This document shows positions 10,012-19,218 of a DNA stretch of 64,000 nt, one piece after another. This DNA comes from Sandaracinus amylolyticus (GTDB taxonomy: Bacteria; Myxococcota_A; Polyangia; Polyangiales; Sandaracinaceae): contig NZ_CP070225.1 in assembly GCF_021631985.1 (NCBI RefSeq), positions 1-64,000 of the forward strand, written 5' to 3'. Below the pieces are notes generated by a model, which saw nothing but the letters and a program-made list of their open reading frames with translations, was not told the origin of the DNA and ran no database searches. Positions within the stretch are counted from its first letter, which is position 1, and each line of letters starts with the position of its first letter. Made by a program: the position numbers and the translations under genes.

Positions 10012-13000
10012 CGCGACACCGTGAGGCGGTAGGTGCGGCAGTCGTTGCCGGCCGAGACGCGGCTCACGCGGATCCACACCGAGGTCGCCCAGGTGACGTT
10101 GCGCGTGCTGCAGTTGGTCCCCGTGTCCGAGCACGAGTCGCGGAAGGCCCAGGTCGTGAGCGCCGCTCCGCACGAGGGTCCGGCGGCGCACGTGGAGCGC
10201 ACCTCGAAGCGGAAGATGCCGCCGTCGTTCACGGCGAACGAGATCGACGGCGCGCCGCTGCCGCGCTGGTTGAAGTCGGGGTTCAGCGGGAAGCGCACGA
10301 GGAACCACTCGGTCTGTCCGGCGGCGGGCAGCGAGAGGCTCGGCGTCGTGATCGACGAGCCCGCGGCGATGGTGCCGAGATCGGTCGGGGCATCGCAGGT
10401 GTTCGAGGTCCCGTCCTCGCACGCGCCGCCACCCGGGCACGCGACCTGGCCCGGCGGGCACGAGGAGGTGCACGCGCCGCCGGAGCAGATCTGGCCGGGG
10501 CCGCAGACGTTGCCGCACGCGCCGCAGCTCAGGCGATCGTTCCAGAGGTCGCGGCAGACGCCGCTGCACGGAGAGAGGCCCCCGCCGCAGGTGATCGCGC
10601 AGCTGCCGGACGAGCACACGTAGCCGGGGAGACAGGCGCGGCCGCACACGCCGCAGCTCGTGGAATCGGTCGCGAGGTTGCGGCAGACGCCCCCGCAGCT
10701 CGTCTGGCCCGGAGGGCAGCTGACCGTGCACACGCCGCCGTCGCAGACCTCACCGGCGCTGCAGGCGCGCCCGCACAGGCCGCAGTGGAGGCGATCGGTG
10801 ACGAGGTCGCGGCAGCTGCCCGAGCACTCGGTGAGGCCGACGCCGCAGCTGACGCGGCACGCGCCGCCGTCGCAGACCTGACCGGCGGGGCAGACGTTGC
10901 CGCACGCGCCGCAGTTCAGGCGATCGGTCTGGACGTCGCGGCAGACGCCGGAGCAGTCCATCTGGCCGGCGCCGCAGCTCAGCATGCAGGTGCCGCCGGC
11001 GCAGAGCTGGCCGGCGGGGCAGGCGTTGCCGCAGCCGCCGCAGTGGAGGCGATCGCTCAGGAGATCGCGGCAGGTGCCACCGCACCCGACCTGGCCCGCG
11101 GGGCAGCTCAGCACGCACGTCCCCGCCATGCAGGCCTCGCCGGGATCGCAGGTGGTGCCGCACGCGCCGCAGTTCAGGCGATCGGTCTCGAGGTCGCGGC
11201 AGACGCCGCTGCAGTTGTCGAGGCCACCGCCGCAGCTGACGGTGCACGCGCTCGCGGTGCAGACCTCGCCGGGATCGCAGGTGGTGCCGCACGCGCCGCA
11301 GCTCAGGCGATCGGTGGTGAGGTCGCGGCAGCTGCCGCCGCAGTCGGTGGTGCCCGCGCCGCAGCTGACGACGCAGGCGCCGCCCGAGCAGACCTCGCCG
11401 GGGTCGCAGGCGTTGCCGCACGCGCCGCAGCTCAGGCGATCGGTGTCGAGGTCGCGGCAGGTGCCGCTGCACTCGGTGAGGCCGGCGCCGCAGCTCACGG
11501 TGCAGACGCCCGACGAGCAGACCTCGCCGGGATCGCACGCGACGCCGCAGGCGCCGCAGTGGAGCCGATCGCTCGCGACGTCGCGACAGACGCCGCCGCA
11601 GTTCTCGAGCCCGCCGCCGCAGCTCACGGTGCAGGTGCCGCCGGCGCAGACCTCGCCCGCGCCGCAGGTGGTGCCGCACGCGCCGCAGTTCAGGCGATCG
11701 GTGGTGAGATCGCGACAGGTCCCGCCGCACTCGTCGAGGCCGGCGCCGCAGCTGACGACGCAGGCGCCGCCCGAGCAGACCTCGCCCGCGCCGCAGGTGT
11801 CGCCGCAGGTGCCGCAGTGGGCGCGATCGGCCGTGAGGTCGCGGCACACGCCGCTGCACTCGGTGAGGCCTGCCCCGCAGCTCACGGTGCAGACGCCCGA
11901 CGAGCAGACCTCGCCGGGGTCGCACCCAGCGCCGCACGCGCCGCAGCTCGTGCGATCGGTCGCGAGGTCTCGGCACACGCCGCTGCACTCGGTGAGCCCG
12001 CCGCCGCAGCTGACCTCGCACGCGCCGGACGAGCAGACCTCGCCCGCTGCGCACGCATCGCCGCACGCGCCGCAGTGGAAACGATCGGTCGTGAGATCGC
12101 GGCAGGTGCCGCCGCAGTTCGTCTGACCTGCGCCACACGTCACGACGCACGCGCTGCCCGAGCAGACCTCGCCGGGATCGCAGGCGTTGCCGCACGCGCC
12201 GCAGCTCGCGCGATCGGTGCTCAGATCACGGCAGGTGCCGCCGCAGTCGGTGAGCCCGGCGCCGCAGCTCGTCTCGCAGGTGCCGCCGCTGCAGACCTCG
12301 CCGGCCGCGCACGCGATGCCGCAGCCGCCGCAGTGCGCGCGATCGGTCGCGAGGTCGCGACAGACGCCGCCGCACTCGGTGAGCCCGGTGCCGCAGCTCA
12401 CGACGCAGGTGCCGCCGTCGCAGATCTCGCCCGACGCGCAGTCGTTGCCGCACGCGCCGCAGCTCAGGCGATCGGTCTGGAGATCGCGGCAGACGCCGCC
12501 GCAGTTGTCGAGGCCGGCGCCGCAGCTCGTCTCGCAGGTGCCGGCGACGCACGACGTGCCGGCGACGCAGGGGCTCGCGCATGCGCCGCAGTGCAGCGGG
12601 TTGCTCTCGAGGTCGCGGCAGATCCCGCCGCAGTCGGTGGTGCCGCCGCCGCAGCTCAGCGTGCACACGCCCGCGGAGCAGACCTCGCCGGCGTCGCAGG
12701 TGGTGCCGCATCCACCGCAGTTCGCGCGATCGGTGTCGAGGTCGCGGCAGACGCCGCCGCACTCGGTGAGGCCGGCACCGCAGGTCGTCGCGCAGGTGCC
12801 GCCGCTGCAGATCTCGCCGGCCGCGCAGGCCACGCCGCAGCCGCCGCAGTGGAGGCGATCGGTCGCGAGATCACGGCAGACGTCGCCGCAGTCGGTGAGG
12901 CCGGTGCCGCAGCTCGTCTCGCACACGCCCGCCGAGCAGACCTCGCCGGCGGCGCACGTCACGCCGCAGCCGCCGCAATTCGCGCGATCGGTGTCGAGGT

Positions 13001-14201
13001 CGCGGCACACGCCGAGGCAGTCGGTGGTGCCTGCGCCGCAGCTCGTCGCGCAGGTGCCGCCGCTGCAGATCTCGCCCGCCGCGCAGGCCACGCCGCAGGC
13101 GCCGCAGCTCGCGCGATCGGTCGCGAGGTCGCGACACACGCCGCCGCAGTCGGTGGTGCCTGCGCCGCAGCTCACCTCGCACGCGCCGGCGCTGCACACC
13201 GTGCCGGCGGGACAGACGTTGCCGCAGGTGCCGCAGCTCGTGCGGTCGGTCTGGAGGTCGCGGCAGACGCCGTCGCACTCGGTGGTGCCGCCCCCGCAGG
13301 TCGTCTCGCAGCTGCCCGCGGAGCAGACCTCGCCCGCGGCGCACGCCATGCCGCACGCGCCGCAGTGCGCGCGATCAGTCGCGAGATCACGGCAGACGCC
13401 GCCGCAGTCGGTCGTGCCGGCGCCGCAGGTCGCCTCGCACGTGCCGGCGGAGCAGACCTCGCCCGCGCCGCACGCGTTGCCGCACGCGCCGCAATTCGTG
13501 CGGTCGGTCGTGAGGTCGCGGCAGACGCCGTCGCAGTTGTCGAGCCCGGCGCCGCACGTCGCCTCGCACGCGCCTCCGGTGCAGACGGTGCCGGGATCGC
13601 AGGGGTTGCCGCACGCGCCGCAGTGGAAACGATCGAGCGCGAGATCCACGCACGCTCCGTCGCACTCGACCTGGCCCGCCGGGCACGCGATCACACACGC
13701 GCCCGCCTCGCAGATCGCGCCGGCGTCGCACGCGTTGCCGCACGCGCCGCAGTGCGCGCGATCGGTCTCGAGATCGGCGCAGCGCTCGGTGCCCTCGGGG
13801 GTCGCGCAGCGCGCGAGACCGGTGCCGCAGGTCAGGCTGCACGCGCCGTCGGCGCAGAGGAGGCCAGGCTCACATGCGGTGTCGCAGCCGCCGCAGTGCG
13901 CGAGATCGGTGCGCGGATCGACGCATCGTCCGCTGCACTCGAGCTGCCCTGCCGGGCACGAGATCTCGCAAGCGCCGGCGACGCACACCGATCCGACGTC
14001 GCACGCGTTGCCGCAGGCGCCGCAGTGCCGCGGGTCGACGGTGGTGTCGATGCAGTCGTCGCCGCAGCGCGCTTCGGATGGAGCGCACGAGACGATCGAT
14101 GCGTCCATCCCGTCGCCTGGACCGCCTACGAGGGGCTGCCCGGAGCACGCCGCGAAGAGAAGGACGAAGAGAAGCGCCCCATGAGAACGACAGCGGAGCA
14201 T
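10008..14201 (-). CDS. Giant lipoprotein with 28 tandem 43-residue Cys-rich repeats
   Basis: 1397 residues. The signal peptide ends in LFAAC19, a lipobox. Residues 39-1247 are 28 consecutive modules of 43 residues (one of 48) with eight cysteines each, consensus C-x6-C-x3-C-R-D-L-x-T-D-R-x2-C-G-x-C-G-x2-C-x5-C-x4-C. A 29th partial module leads into a ~120-residue C-terminal domain (TEWFLVRFPL, IRVSRVSAGNDCRTYRL) resembling a beta-sandwich pre-peptidase-type domain. The modules resemble the Stig1-like Cys repeats common in myxobacterial surface proteins. With four potential disulfides each they should form a long rigid fibre. Function is unknown; a stalk or adhesin is inferred. It has its own leaderless -10 (TAGTGT, 7 nt before the ATG) and overlaps the OmpA gene. 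Confidence 0.88.
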   Translation of the reverse strand: MLRCRSHGALLFVLLFAACSGQPLVGGPGDGMDASIVSCAPSEARCGDDCIDTTVDPRHCGACGNACDVGSVCVAGACEISCPAGQLECSGRCVDPRTDLAHCGGCDTACEPGLLCADGACSLTCGTGLARCATPEGTERCADLETDRAHCGACGNACDAGAICEAGACVIACPAGQVECDGACVDLALDRFHCGACGNPCDPGTVCTGGACEATCGAGLDNCDGVCRDLTTDRTNCGACGNACGAGEVCSAGTCEATCGAGTTDCGGVCRDLATDRAHCGACGMACAAGEVCSAGSCETTCGGGTTECDGVCRDLQTDRTSCGTCGNVCPAGTVCSAGACEVSCGAGTTDCGGVCRDLATDRASCGACGVACAAGEICSGGTCATSCGAGTTDCLGVCRDLDTDRANCGGCGVTCAAGEVCSAGVCETSCGTGLTDCGDVCRDLATDRLHCGGCGVACAAGEICSGGTCATTCGAGLTECGGVCRDLDTDRANCGGCGTTCDAGEVCSAGVCTLSCGGGTTDCGGICRDLESNPLHCGACASPCVAGTSCVAGTCETSCGAGLDNCGGVCRDLQTDRLSCGACGNDCASGEICDGGTCVVSCGTGLTECGGVCRDLATDRAHCGGCGIACAAGEVCSGGTCETSCGAGLTDCGGTCRDLSTDRASCGACGNACDPGEVCSGSACVVTCGAGQTNCGGTCRDLTTDRFHCGACGDACAAGEVCSSGACEVSCGGGLTECSGVCRDLATDRTSCGACGAGCDPGEVCSSGVCTVSCGAGLTECSGVCRDLTADRAHCGTCGDTCGAGEVCSGGACVVSCGAGLDECGGTCRDLTTDRLNCGACGTTCGAGEVCAGGTCTVSCGGGLENCGGVCRDVASDRLHCGACGVACDPGEVCSSGVCTVSCGAGLTECSGTCRDLDTDRLSCGACGNACDPGEVCSGGACVVSCGAGTTDCGGSCRDLTTDRLSCGACGTTCDPGEVCTASACTVSCGGGLDNCSGVCRDLETDRLNCGACGTTCDPGEACMAGTCVLSCPAGQVGCGGTCRDLLSDRLHCGGCGNACPAGQLCAGGTCMLSCGAGQMDCSGVCRDVQTDRLNCGACGNVCPAGQVCDGGACRVSCGVGLTECSGSCRDLVTDRLHCGLCGRACSAGEVCDGGVCTVSCPPGQTSCGGVCRNLATDSTSCGVCGRACLPGYVCSSGSCAITCGGGLSPCSGVCRDLWNDRLSCGACGNVCGPGQICSGGACTSSCPPGQVACPGGGACEDGTSNTCDAPTDLGTIAAGSSITTPSLSLPAAGQTEWFLVRFPLNPDFNQRGSGAPSISFAVNDGGIFRFEVRSTCAAGPSCGAALTTWAFRDSCSDTGTNCSTRNVTWATSVWIRVSRVSAGNDCRTYRLTVSR
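10461..14087 (-). repeat. 28-unit 129-bp coding tandem repeat
   Basis: 3.6 kb of in-frame direct repeats encode the Cys modules. Units differ mostly at third positions and at a few variable residues, but stretches such as GCGATCGGT and GAGGTCGCGGCA recur in nearly every unit. Long enough to recombine, so copy number may vary between strains; short-read assemblies may collapse it. Confidence 0.95.
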
Positions 14202-14208
14202 CGGTCCG

Positions 14209-14214
14209 ACACTA
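14209..14214 (-). promoter_or_regulatory. Candidate leaderless -10 element TAGTGT
   Basis: TAGTGT on the minus strand lies 7 nt before the ATG of the 28-repeat lipoprotein, in the 57-bp gap after the TonB-dependent receptor gene. It suggests independent transcription of the lipoprotein-OmpA pair. Confidence 0.45.
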
Positions 14215-14258
14215 CGCGCGGTCCGGCGTGGCTGTCATCGCCCCCCCGGACGGTTCGA

Positions 14259-16505
14259 TCACAGCTCCGCGCGGATGCCCAGGCTCGGCAGGAAGATCGG
14301 GGGCGCGGTCTGCACTGCGCACGGCGCTTCGGGGCGACCGTTCGAGTCGTGGTTGCACTCGAGCGCGATCGGCTCCTCGGAGAGCGTCACGTTCGTCCAT
14401 CCGAGCGACACCCTCAGCCGCCCCCATCCCGCGTCCCACGCGTACGCGATCTCCGCGTCGCCTCGGAAGAACCACGGCAGTCGCTGCTCGTATCGCTGGG
14501 CCGTCAGCTGCGTCGGCTCGATGAAGTAACGACCGACGACCCGCCCCGAGCGCACCAGCACGCGAATCGCGATCTCGAGGCCCTCCCAGATGCGCGCGCG
14601 GCCCATCGCCTGGATCACGTGGCGCACGTCGAAGCCCGGCACGAACTCGAACCCTTCGTGGGCGCGCGCCGTCGCCTCGCTCAGCGTGTAGCTGATCCAT
14701 CCGCTCACGTCGCGACCGTCGCGCCGCGCGAGCACCTCGAGGCCGAGCACCCGCGCGCGCGCCCGCGGATCGAGCTCCACCTGGGTGCACCACGACTGCA
14801 CGCAGATCTCGCGATCCTGCACGTAGAGGTCGGGCAGCAGCACCTGATCGAAGTAGTGGAAGAAGCCCTGCGCCTCGAGCGAGATGCCGAGCGGCAGCGC
14901 GAGCGAGATGCCCCAGTCGCTCTGCAGCGAGCGCTGGAGGCCGCGATCGACCGCGAGATCGGCGAAGCCGGGCAAGGGTAGGAAGAGCACCGCGGGCTGA
15001 TGCGCCAGGCCCATCGCGGCGTGCAGATCGACGCCTTCCCACACGTGCACGACCAGCCGCGCGCGCGGTGAGGGCGCGACCTGGACCTCGCGCGCCGTGA
15101 CCCACGTGTCGATGCGCGCGCCGAGCTCGAGCCGCAGCACCCCGGGGATCGGCAGCAGCGCCTCGACGTACGCGCCCGCCGCGGTCCGGGTGCGCGCGCC
15201 GGAATAGGCACCTTCGCGGATCAGCGCGCCGGCGATCGCAGGATCGTCGCTGCGCCCCGACTCGATGCGTCCTCCGCTCGCGACGAGGTCCGCGCCGACT
15301 CGCAGCCTCGCGAAGCCGAGCGCGAACGAGCTCCACAGGCGCGGGCTCGCGCTCCACACCTCGACACCGACGGCCTCGCCGAGCTGCGACTGGTCGTAGC
15401 CGAGCCGCAGCGCTGCCCCGAATTCCGCGCCTCCGCCGAGCGAGCGCACGTGTCGCGCCTCGACACGATGGAAGTGCAGCAGGACGTCGGACTGCTCACC
15501 GAGGGTCTCGATGTCGGTGAGGTCCTGTCGCAATCGGTCGTACGCACCGAGCGCGATCAGTCGAGTGTGACCGCCGTGTCCGTCGTCGAGATCGGCAGTC
15601 AGCTGGTAATCCCAATAGTCGAGCTCGACGCCTGGAAGCGCTGCGCCGACGATCCATCCTGGATAGCCGTATCGACCCGATGCCTGCACCACGTGGCGGC
15701 GATCGATCGGCACCGTGATCATCCCGTTCACGTCGAGCAGCCGCAGCTCGACCTCGCCTCCGAGCCGCGGCTCGATCGGCGCTGCCGCGCCCAGCACCAC
15801 GCCGCCGACGTGACGTCCGTAGCGCGCGGGCGCGACGCCGGGCCAGAGCCGCATCTCGCCGAGGCGCGCCGCGTGGATCGTCGAGGGCCCCGCCGCGACG
15901 TGGAAGAGCGAGGGCACCGGGATGTCGTCCCAGAGCGTGATCGTCCCCGCGGGCGGCGCGCCGCGCACGTAGAGGAACGGCAACCCGCTGAGCAGTGGCA
16001 CGACGCCGGGGAGCGTCTCGACGACACGGAATGGATCGCCCTGCAATCCCGGGAGATCGCGCACTTCTTCGGCCTCGAGGATCATCGCGCTCGTCGGCTC
16101 CGGCGTCGTGCGGGCGAGCGCTCGGAACGAGGGCTCGATCGGCGGTGGCTCGATCACCGGCGCAGGCGCGACCTCGCGCGCTCGCACGTCGAGCCGCACC
16201 CTCGCCCGCGCGACGATCGCGGTCCCGTCGCGCGTCGCCGGTGCGATGCGAGAGCGCGCGATCGCGTCCTCGACCGCGCCGCGCAGCCCGGGCTCCATCA
16301 CGTCGTGATCGAGGCTCGCGCGACCGTCGCGATCGACGATCACGCGGACCTCGATCGACGCGCCGACCTCGGCGACGCGTGCCGCGTCGAGCTCGACCGG
16401 GGCGAGCGCGATCACCTGCGGTGGCTGGAGCGACTGGGCGCGCGCCGGAGCGGTGGCCGCGATCCACGCGAGCACCACGATCGCGAGCGCGCTCCTGCCC
16501 GACAT
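14259..16505 (-). CDS. TonB-dependent receptor with N-terminal TonB-C-like domain
   Basis: 748 residues: signal peptide ending TAPARAQ, then residues about 30-110 resembling a TonB C-terminal domain (IEVRVIVDRDGRASLD, IARSRIAPATRDGTAIVARARVRL). A plug domain follows (LPGLQGDPFRVVETLPGV, FLYVRGAPPAGTITLWDDIPVPSLFHVA), then a beta-barrel. This fits a gated outer-membrane transporter or a receptor-like protein; a substrate cannot be read from the sequence. Fusion of a TonB-C-like domain to the receptor may let it interact with TonB partners or peptidoglycan (inference). The ATG at 16505 is preferred over one at 16523 because TAGCCT lies 8 nt upstream of it. First gene of the minus-strand surface cluster. 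Confidence 0.8.
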   Translation of the reverse strand: MSGRSALAIVVLAWIAATAPARAQSLQPPQVIALAPVELDAARVAEVGASIEVRVIVDRDGRASLDHDVMEPGLRGAVEDAIARSRIAPATRDGTAIVARARVRLDVRAREVAPAPVIEPPPIEPSFRALARTTPEPTSAMILEAEEVRDLPGLQGDPFRVVETLPGVVPLLSGLPFLYVRGAPPAGTITLWDDIPVPSLFHVAAGPSTIHAARLGEMRLWPGVAPARYGRHVGGVVLGAAAPIEPRLGGEVELRLLDVNGMITVPIDRRHVVQASGRYGYPGWIVGAALPGVELDYWDYQLTADLDDGHGGHTRLIALGAYDRLRQDLTDIETLGEQSDVLLHFHRVEARHVRSLGGGAEFGAALRLGYDQSQLGEAVGVEVWSASPRLWSSFALGFARLRVGADLVASGGRIESGRSDDPAIAGALIREGAYSGARTRTAAGAYVEALLPIPGVLRLELGARIDTWVTAREVQVAPSPRARLVVHVWEGVDLHAAMGLAHQPAVLFLPLPGFADLAVDRGLQRSLQSDWGISLALPLGISLEAQGFFHYFDQVLLPDLYVQDREICVQSWCTQVELDPRARARVLGLEVLARRDGRDVSGWISYTLSEATARAHEGFEFVPGFDVRHVIQAMGRARIWEGLEIAIRVLVRSGRVVGRYFIEPTQLTAQRYEQRLPWFFRGDAEIAYAWDAGWGRLRVSLGWTNVTLSEEPIALECNHDSNGRPEAPCAVQTAPPIFLPSLGIRAEL

Positions 16506-16513
16506 CCGCGCCG

Positions 16514-16523
16514 AGGCTATCAT
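16514..16523. promoter_or_regulatory. Overlapping divergent leaderless -10 elements
   Basis: On the minus strand TAGCCT (16514-16519) sits 8 nt before the ATG at 16505. On the plus strand TATCAT (16518-16523) sits 7 nt before the ATG at 16531. The hexamers share two base pairs, so RNA polymerase should not be able to occupy both at once. Only 25 bp separate the two start codons. Confidence 0.55.
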
Positions 16524-16530
16524 CGCGTCG

Positions 16531-19149
16531 ATGTCGAGGCCGCTGGCGGTCGTGGCGCTGAGCTTCGTCGTGGTGATGGGGTGCGAGGCCGAGGGCTTCC
16601 GCATCCGCGACACCGGCGTGCGCATCGACCCACCGGAGTGTTTCGAGCTCGGCGATTGCGACGACGGGATCGACTGCACCTCCGAGGACTGCATCGGGCT
16701 CCGCTGCTTCCACGGCCGTCCGCCGGGGTTCTGTCCGGGCAGCGCGTGCGTGCCCGATCTCGGCGCGTGCGCGAGCGCCATCGCGTGCACCTCGGACCTC
16801 GACTGCGCCGACGACGACCCCTGCACCGCCGACGAGCGCTGCGAGCTCGGCGCGTGTGCGGTGCGCTACCTCGGCGACCGCGACGGCGACGGCGATCTCC
16901 AGCCCGAGTGCGGCGGCGGCGACTGCGACGACGACGACCCGCGCGTCTCGGTCTACGCCGCGGAGGGCTGCGACGGGCGCGACGACGACTGCGATCGCGA
17001 CGTCGACGAGCGCTCGTGCGGGCTCGGCGAGTGTCTCGCGGGCGCGTGCGTTTGCCCCGAGGGCACGTCGATCTGCGACGGCGTCTGCGTCGACACGCGC
17101 ACCGACGTCGAGCACTGCGGCGGCTGCGGCGTGGCGTGTCCGACCGGCGGCGTGTGCGAGGGCGGCGCGTGCCGGTGCCCGATCGGCCTCGAGCTCTGCG
17201 AGGAGCAGAACGCGTGCAACACGATCGGCACCTCGGTGCGCAGCTGCGGCGTGTGCCGCGTGTCGTGCGACGACGGGACGCAGTGCATCGACGGCGAGTG
17301 TCTCTGCCCCGACGACTTCCTCACGTGCCGCGGGCTCTGCGTCGATCCCCGGACCGATCGCGAGCACTGCGGCGCGTGCGGCGTGTCGTGTCAGTGGTGC
17401 GAGGAGTGCGTCGAGGGCGCGTGCGTGCCCCGCGCCGACGCCACGCTCTGCGACGGGCGCTGCACGCAGATCGCCTACGACGAGCGGAATTGCGGCGCGT
17501 GTAGCCACGCGTGCGCCCCCGCGGAGTCGTGCAGCGGCGGCGAGTGCACGTGCAACGGCACCTACTGCGACGGAGTGTGCAGCCAGACCTGGTCCGATGC
17601 CGCGAACTGCGGCGCGTGCGGGAACGCGTGCGCGCCCGGCGCGCGCTGCGACGGCGGGCAGTGCGGATGCGTCCCCTGCGATGCGTCGGGCGCGCGCTGC
17701 GCGGACGTGGCGCTCGACGCCGATCACTGCGGCGGCTGCGACCTCGCGTGCCCCGCGGGTCAGGGCTGCGTCGACGGTGGGTGCGTCACCACGACGTCGT
17801 GTGTCGCGCGCCGCGGTGGCTCGTGTGGCGACGAGGTGCTCGATCTCCGGCCCGCGGGCTCGCTCTGCGCGAGCGCGGCGTACGAGTGGTGCCCGCGCAC
17901 GCCGGGCATCGCAGGTGTGGTGCGGCTCGACGACCTCGACACGAGCGAGGTCGATCGCACGATCCCGCTCGCGATCGCCGCGGCGCGACAAGGCGTGTGC
18001 GTCGCGACGCTCGGGTGGCTGCCCGAGTGGGGCACCCACGGTGCGCGCTCGTGGTGCTTCGATCCTCAAGGGCGCAGCACGGGCGCGTCGATCGCGATGA
18101 GCGGAGCGCGTGCGGAAGCCGTGCTCGACGTGGCGCAGCAGCCGTCGGGGTCGTGGATGGTGTCGACGCGCGAAGAGGCGGGCGTCCAGTACGTCAGCTC
18201 GTGGTGGCCCGGGGGCGCGCTCGTGCTCCGGGGCGACGCGGTGCTCGGCGAGGGGCTCGCTCGCGTGCCGCGCGGGCCGGTGATCGCCGGGACGTTCTCC
18301 GGCACGCTGGGCCACGGCTGCGGGATGGACGAGTGCCTCGCGTACGTCACGGCGCGCGGGGCGCGCGACGGGTACGTCGCGTTCTTCGACTCCGAGTCGT
18401 CCGTGCACGTCGTCGGTGGGCGCGACGACGACGCGCTGCACGCGATCGCGACCCTCGACGACGACGTCGTGGTGGCAGGTCTGTTCCGCGGCACGTGGGA
18501 CGAGCTGGTGTCGCGCGGAGAGCGCGACGCGCTCGTCGCGCGCATGCGGAGCGACGGCACCTACACGTGGCGCGTCGGGCTCGGCGGCACGTCGTTCGAC
18601 GAAGCGCTGCGCGTGGTGACGCTCCCGGGCCGGGTGATCGTCGCGGGCTTCTACTCGGGATCGATCACGCTCGGCGGGGTCACGCACACCGCGCGCTCGG
18701 GCACCGGCGTGTTCGTCGTCGCGCTCGACGCCGCGACCGGGGCGCACCTCTGGTCGCACGCGATCGACGCGTCGCCGTGGATTGTCGCGCTCGACGTGGA
18801 GCCGCTGCTCGGGCTCCGCGATCTGCGCGTCACGATCCCCCTGCGGCTCGGGCTCGCTGCGTCGCCGGCGCACGGCGTCGCGCTCGCGGCCACGTTCGCG
18901 GGGACGATCGACGTCGGGGGCACGAGCGTGACCAGCGCGGGGAGCGACGACGTGCTGCTCGCGCGCTTCACCGCCGACGGCGCGGTGATCGACGCGCGAG
19001 CGCTCGGCGGACCGGGGCGCGACGCGGCGGCCGACGTCGCGATCGACGAGACCGGCACCGCCTGGATCGCGGCGCACCTGCGCGCGCCGATGTCGATCGG
19101 ACCCGTGACGGTCCGCGAAGGCGCGGTGTTGATCGGCGTCCTGCCCTGA
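16531..19149 (+). CDS. Cys-rich lipoprotein with metal-binding motif and beta-propeller-like C-terminus
   Basis: 872 residues. Lipobox VVMGC. Residues about 30-170 hold Cys/Asp-rich modules, including a MopE-type metal-binding pattern (DRDGDGDLQ, GGGDCDDDDP, GCDGRDDDCD). Residues about 180-430 carry degenerate copies of the same Cys module as the 28-repeat protein (TDVEHCGGCGVACP, DREHCGACGVSC, NCGACGNACAPG). The last ~430 residues contain repeats such as GYVAFFDSES, LVARMRSDGTYTWRVGLGG and VVALDAATGAHLWSHAI, which look like SBBP/PQQ-type propeller blades. Probably a surface lipoprotein displayed on a Cys-rich stalk. It is divergent from the receptor gene with overlapping -10 elements, which suggests co-regulation or mutual exclusion. 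A long hairpin starts at its stop codon. Confidence 0.82.
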   Translation: MSRPLAVVALSFVVVMGCEAEGFRIRDTGVRIDPPECFELGDCDDGIDCTSEDCIGLRCFHGRPPGFCPGSACVPDLGACASAIACTSDLDCADDDPCTADERCELGACAVRYLGDRDGDGDLQPECGGGDCDDDDPRVSVYAAEGCDGRDDDCDRDVDERSCGLGECLAGACVCPEGTSICDGVCVDTRTDVEHCGGCGVACPTGGVCEGGACRCPIGLELCEEQNACNTIGTSVRSCGVCRVSCDDGTQCIDGECLCPDDFLTCRGLCVDPRTDREHCGACGVSCQWCEECVEGACVPRADATLCDGRCTQIAYDERNCGACSHACAPAESCSGGECTCNGTYCDGVCSQTWSDAANCGACGNACAPGARCDGGQCGCVPCDASGARCADVALDADHCGGCDLACPAGQGCVDGGCVTTTSCVARRGGSCGDEVLDLRPAGSLCASAAYEWCPRTPGIAGVVRLDDLDTSEVDRTIPLAIAAARQGVCVATLGWLPEWGTHGARSWCFDPQGRSTGASIAMSGARAEAVLDVAQQPSGSWMVSTREEAGVQYVSSWWPGGALVLRGDAVLGEGLARVPRGPVIAGTFSGTLGHGCGMDECLAYVTARGARDGYVAFFDSESSVHVVGGRDDDALHAIATLDDDVVVAGLFRGTWDELVSRGERDALVARMRSDGTYTWRVGLGGTSFDEALRVVTLPGRVIVAGFYSGSITLGGVTHTARSGTGVFVVALDAATGAHLWSHAIDASPWIVALDVEPLLGLRDLRVTIPLRLGLAASPAHGVALAATFAGTIDVGGTSVTSAGSDDVLLARFTADGAVIDARALGGPGRDAAADVAIDETGTAWIAAHLRAPMSIGPVTVREGAVLIGVLP

Positions 19150-19188
19150 CGTGGCGCACGATCGCGCGCGGGGCGCGTTGCCACGTCA
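19147..19188 (+). terminator. Hairpin starting at the stop codon
   Basis: TGACGTGGC (19147-19155, beginning with the TGA stop) pairs perfectly with GCCACGTCA (19180-19188). The GC-rich 24-nt loop can fold further. TT follows but there is no long U-tract. A probable terminator for the Cys-rich lipoprotein gene. Confidence 0.6.
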
Positions 19189-19218
19189 TTCCTCGCGAGA
19201 AGTCCCCCGTTTCCGGTG

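Noticed and set aside
10008-14201. Name 'tryptophan synthase alpha chain', sometimes propagated to such Cys-repeat proteins
   Set aside because: There is no TIM-barrel sequence; the protein is a signal peptide plus Cys modules.
10785-14981. Very long open frames on the plus strand across the Cys-repeat gene
   Set aside because: They are mirror frames of the 129-bp repeats, give only Ala/Arg or Pro/Gln/Ser-rich repetitive text, and lack domains and sensible third-position bias.
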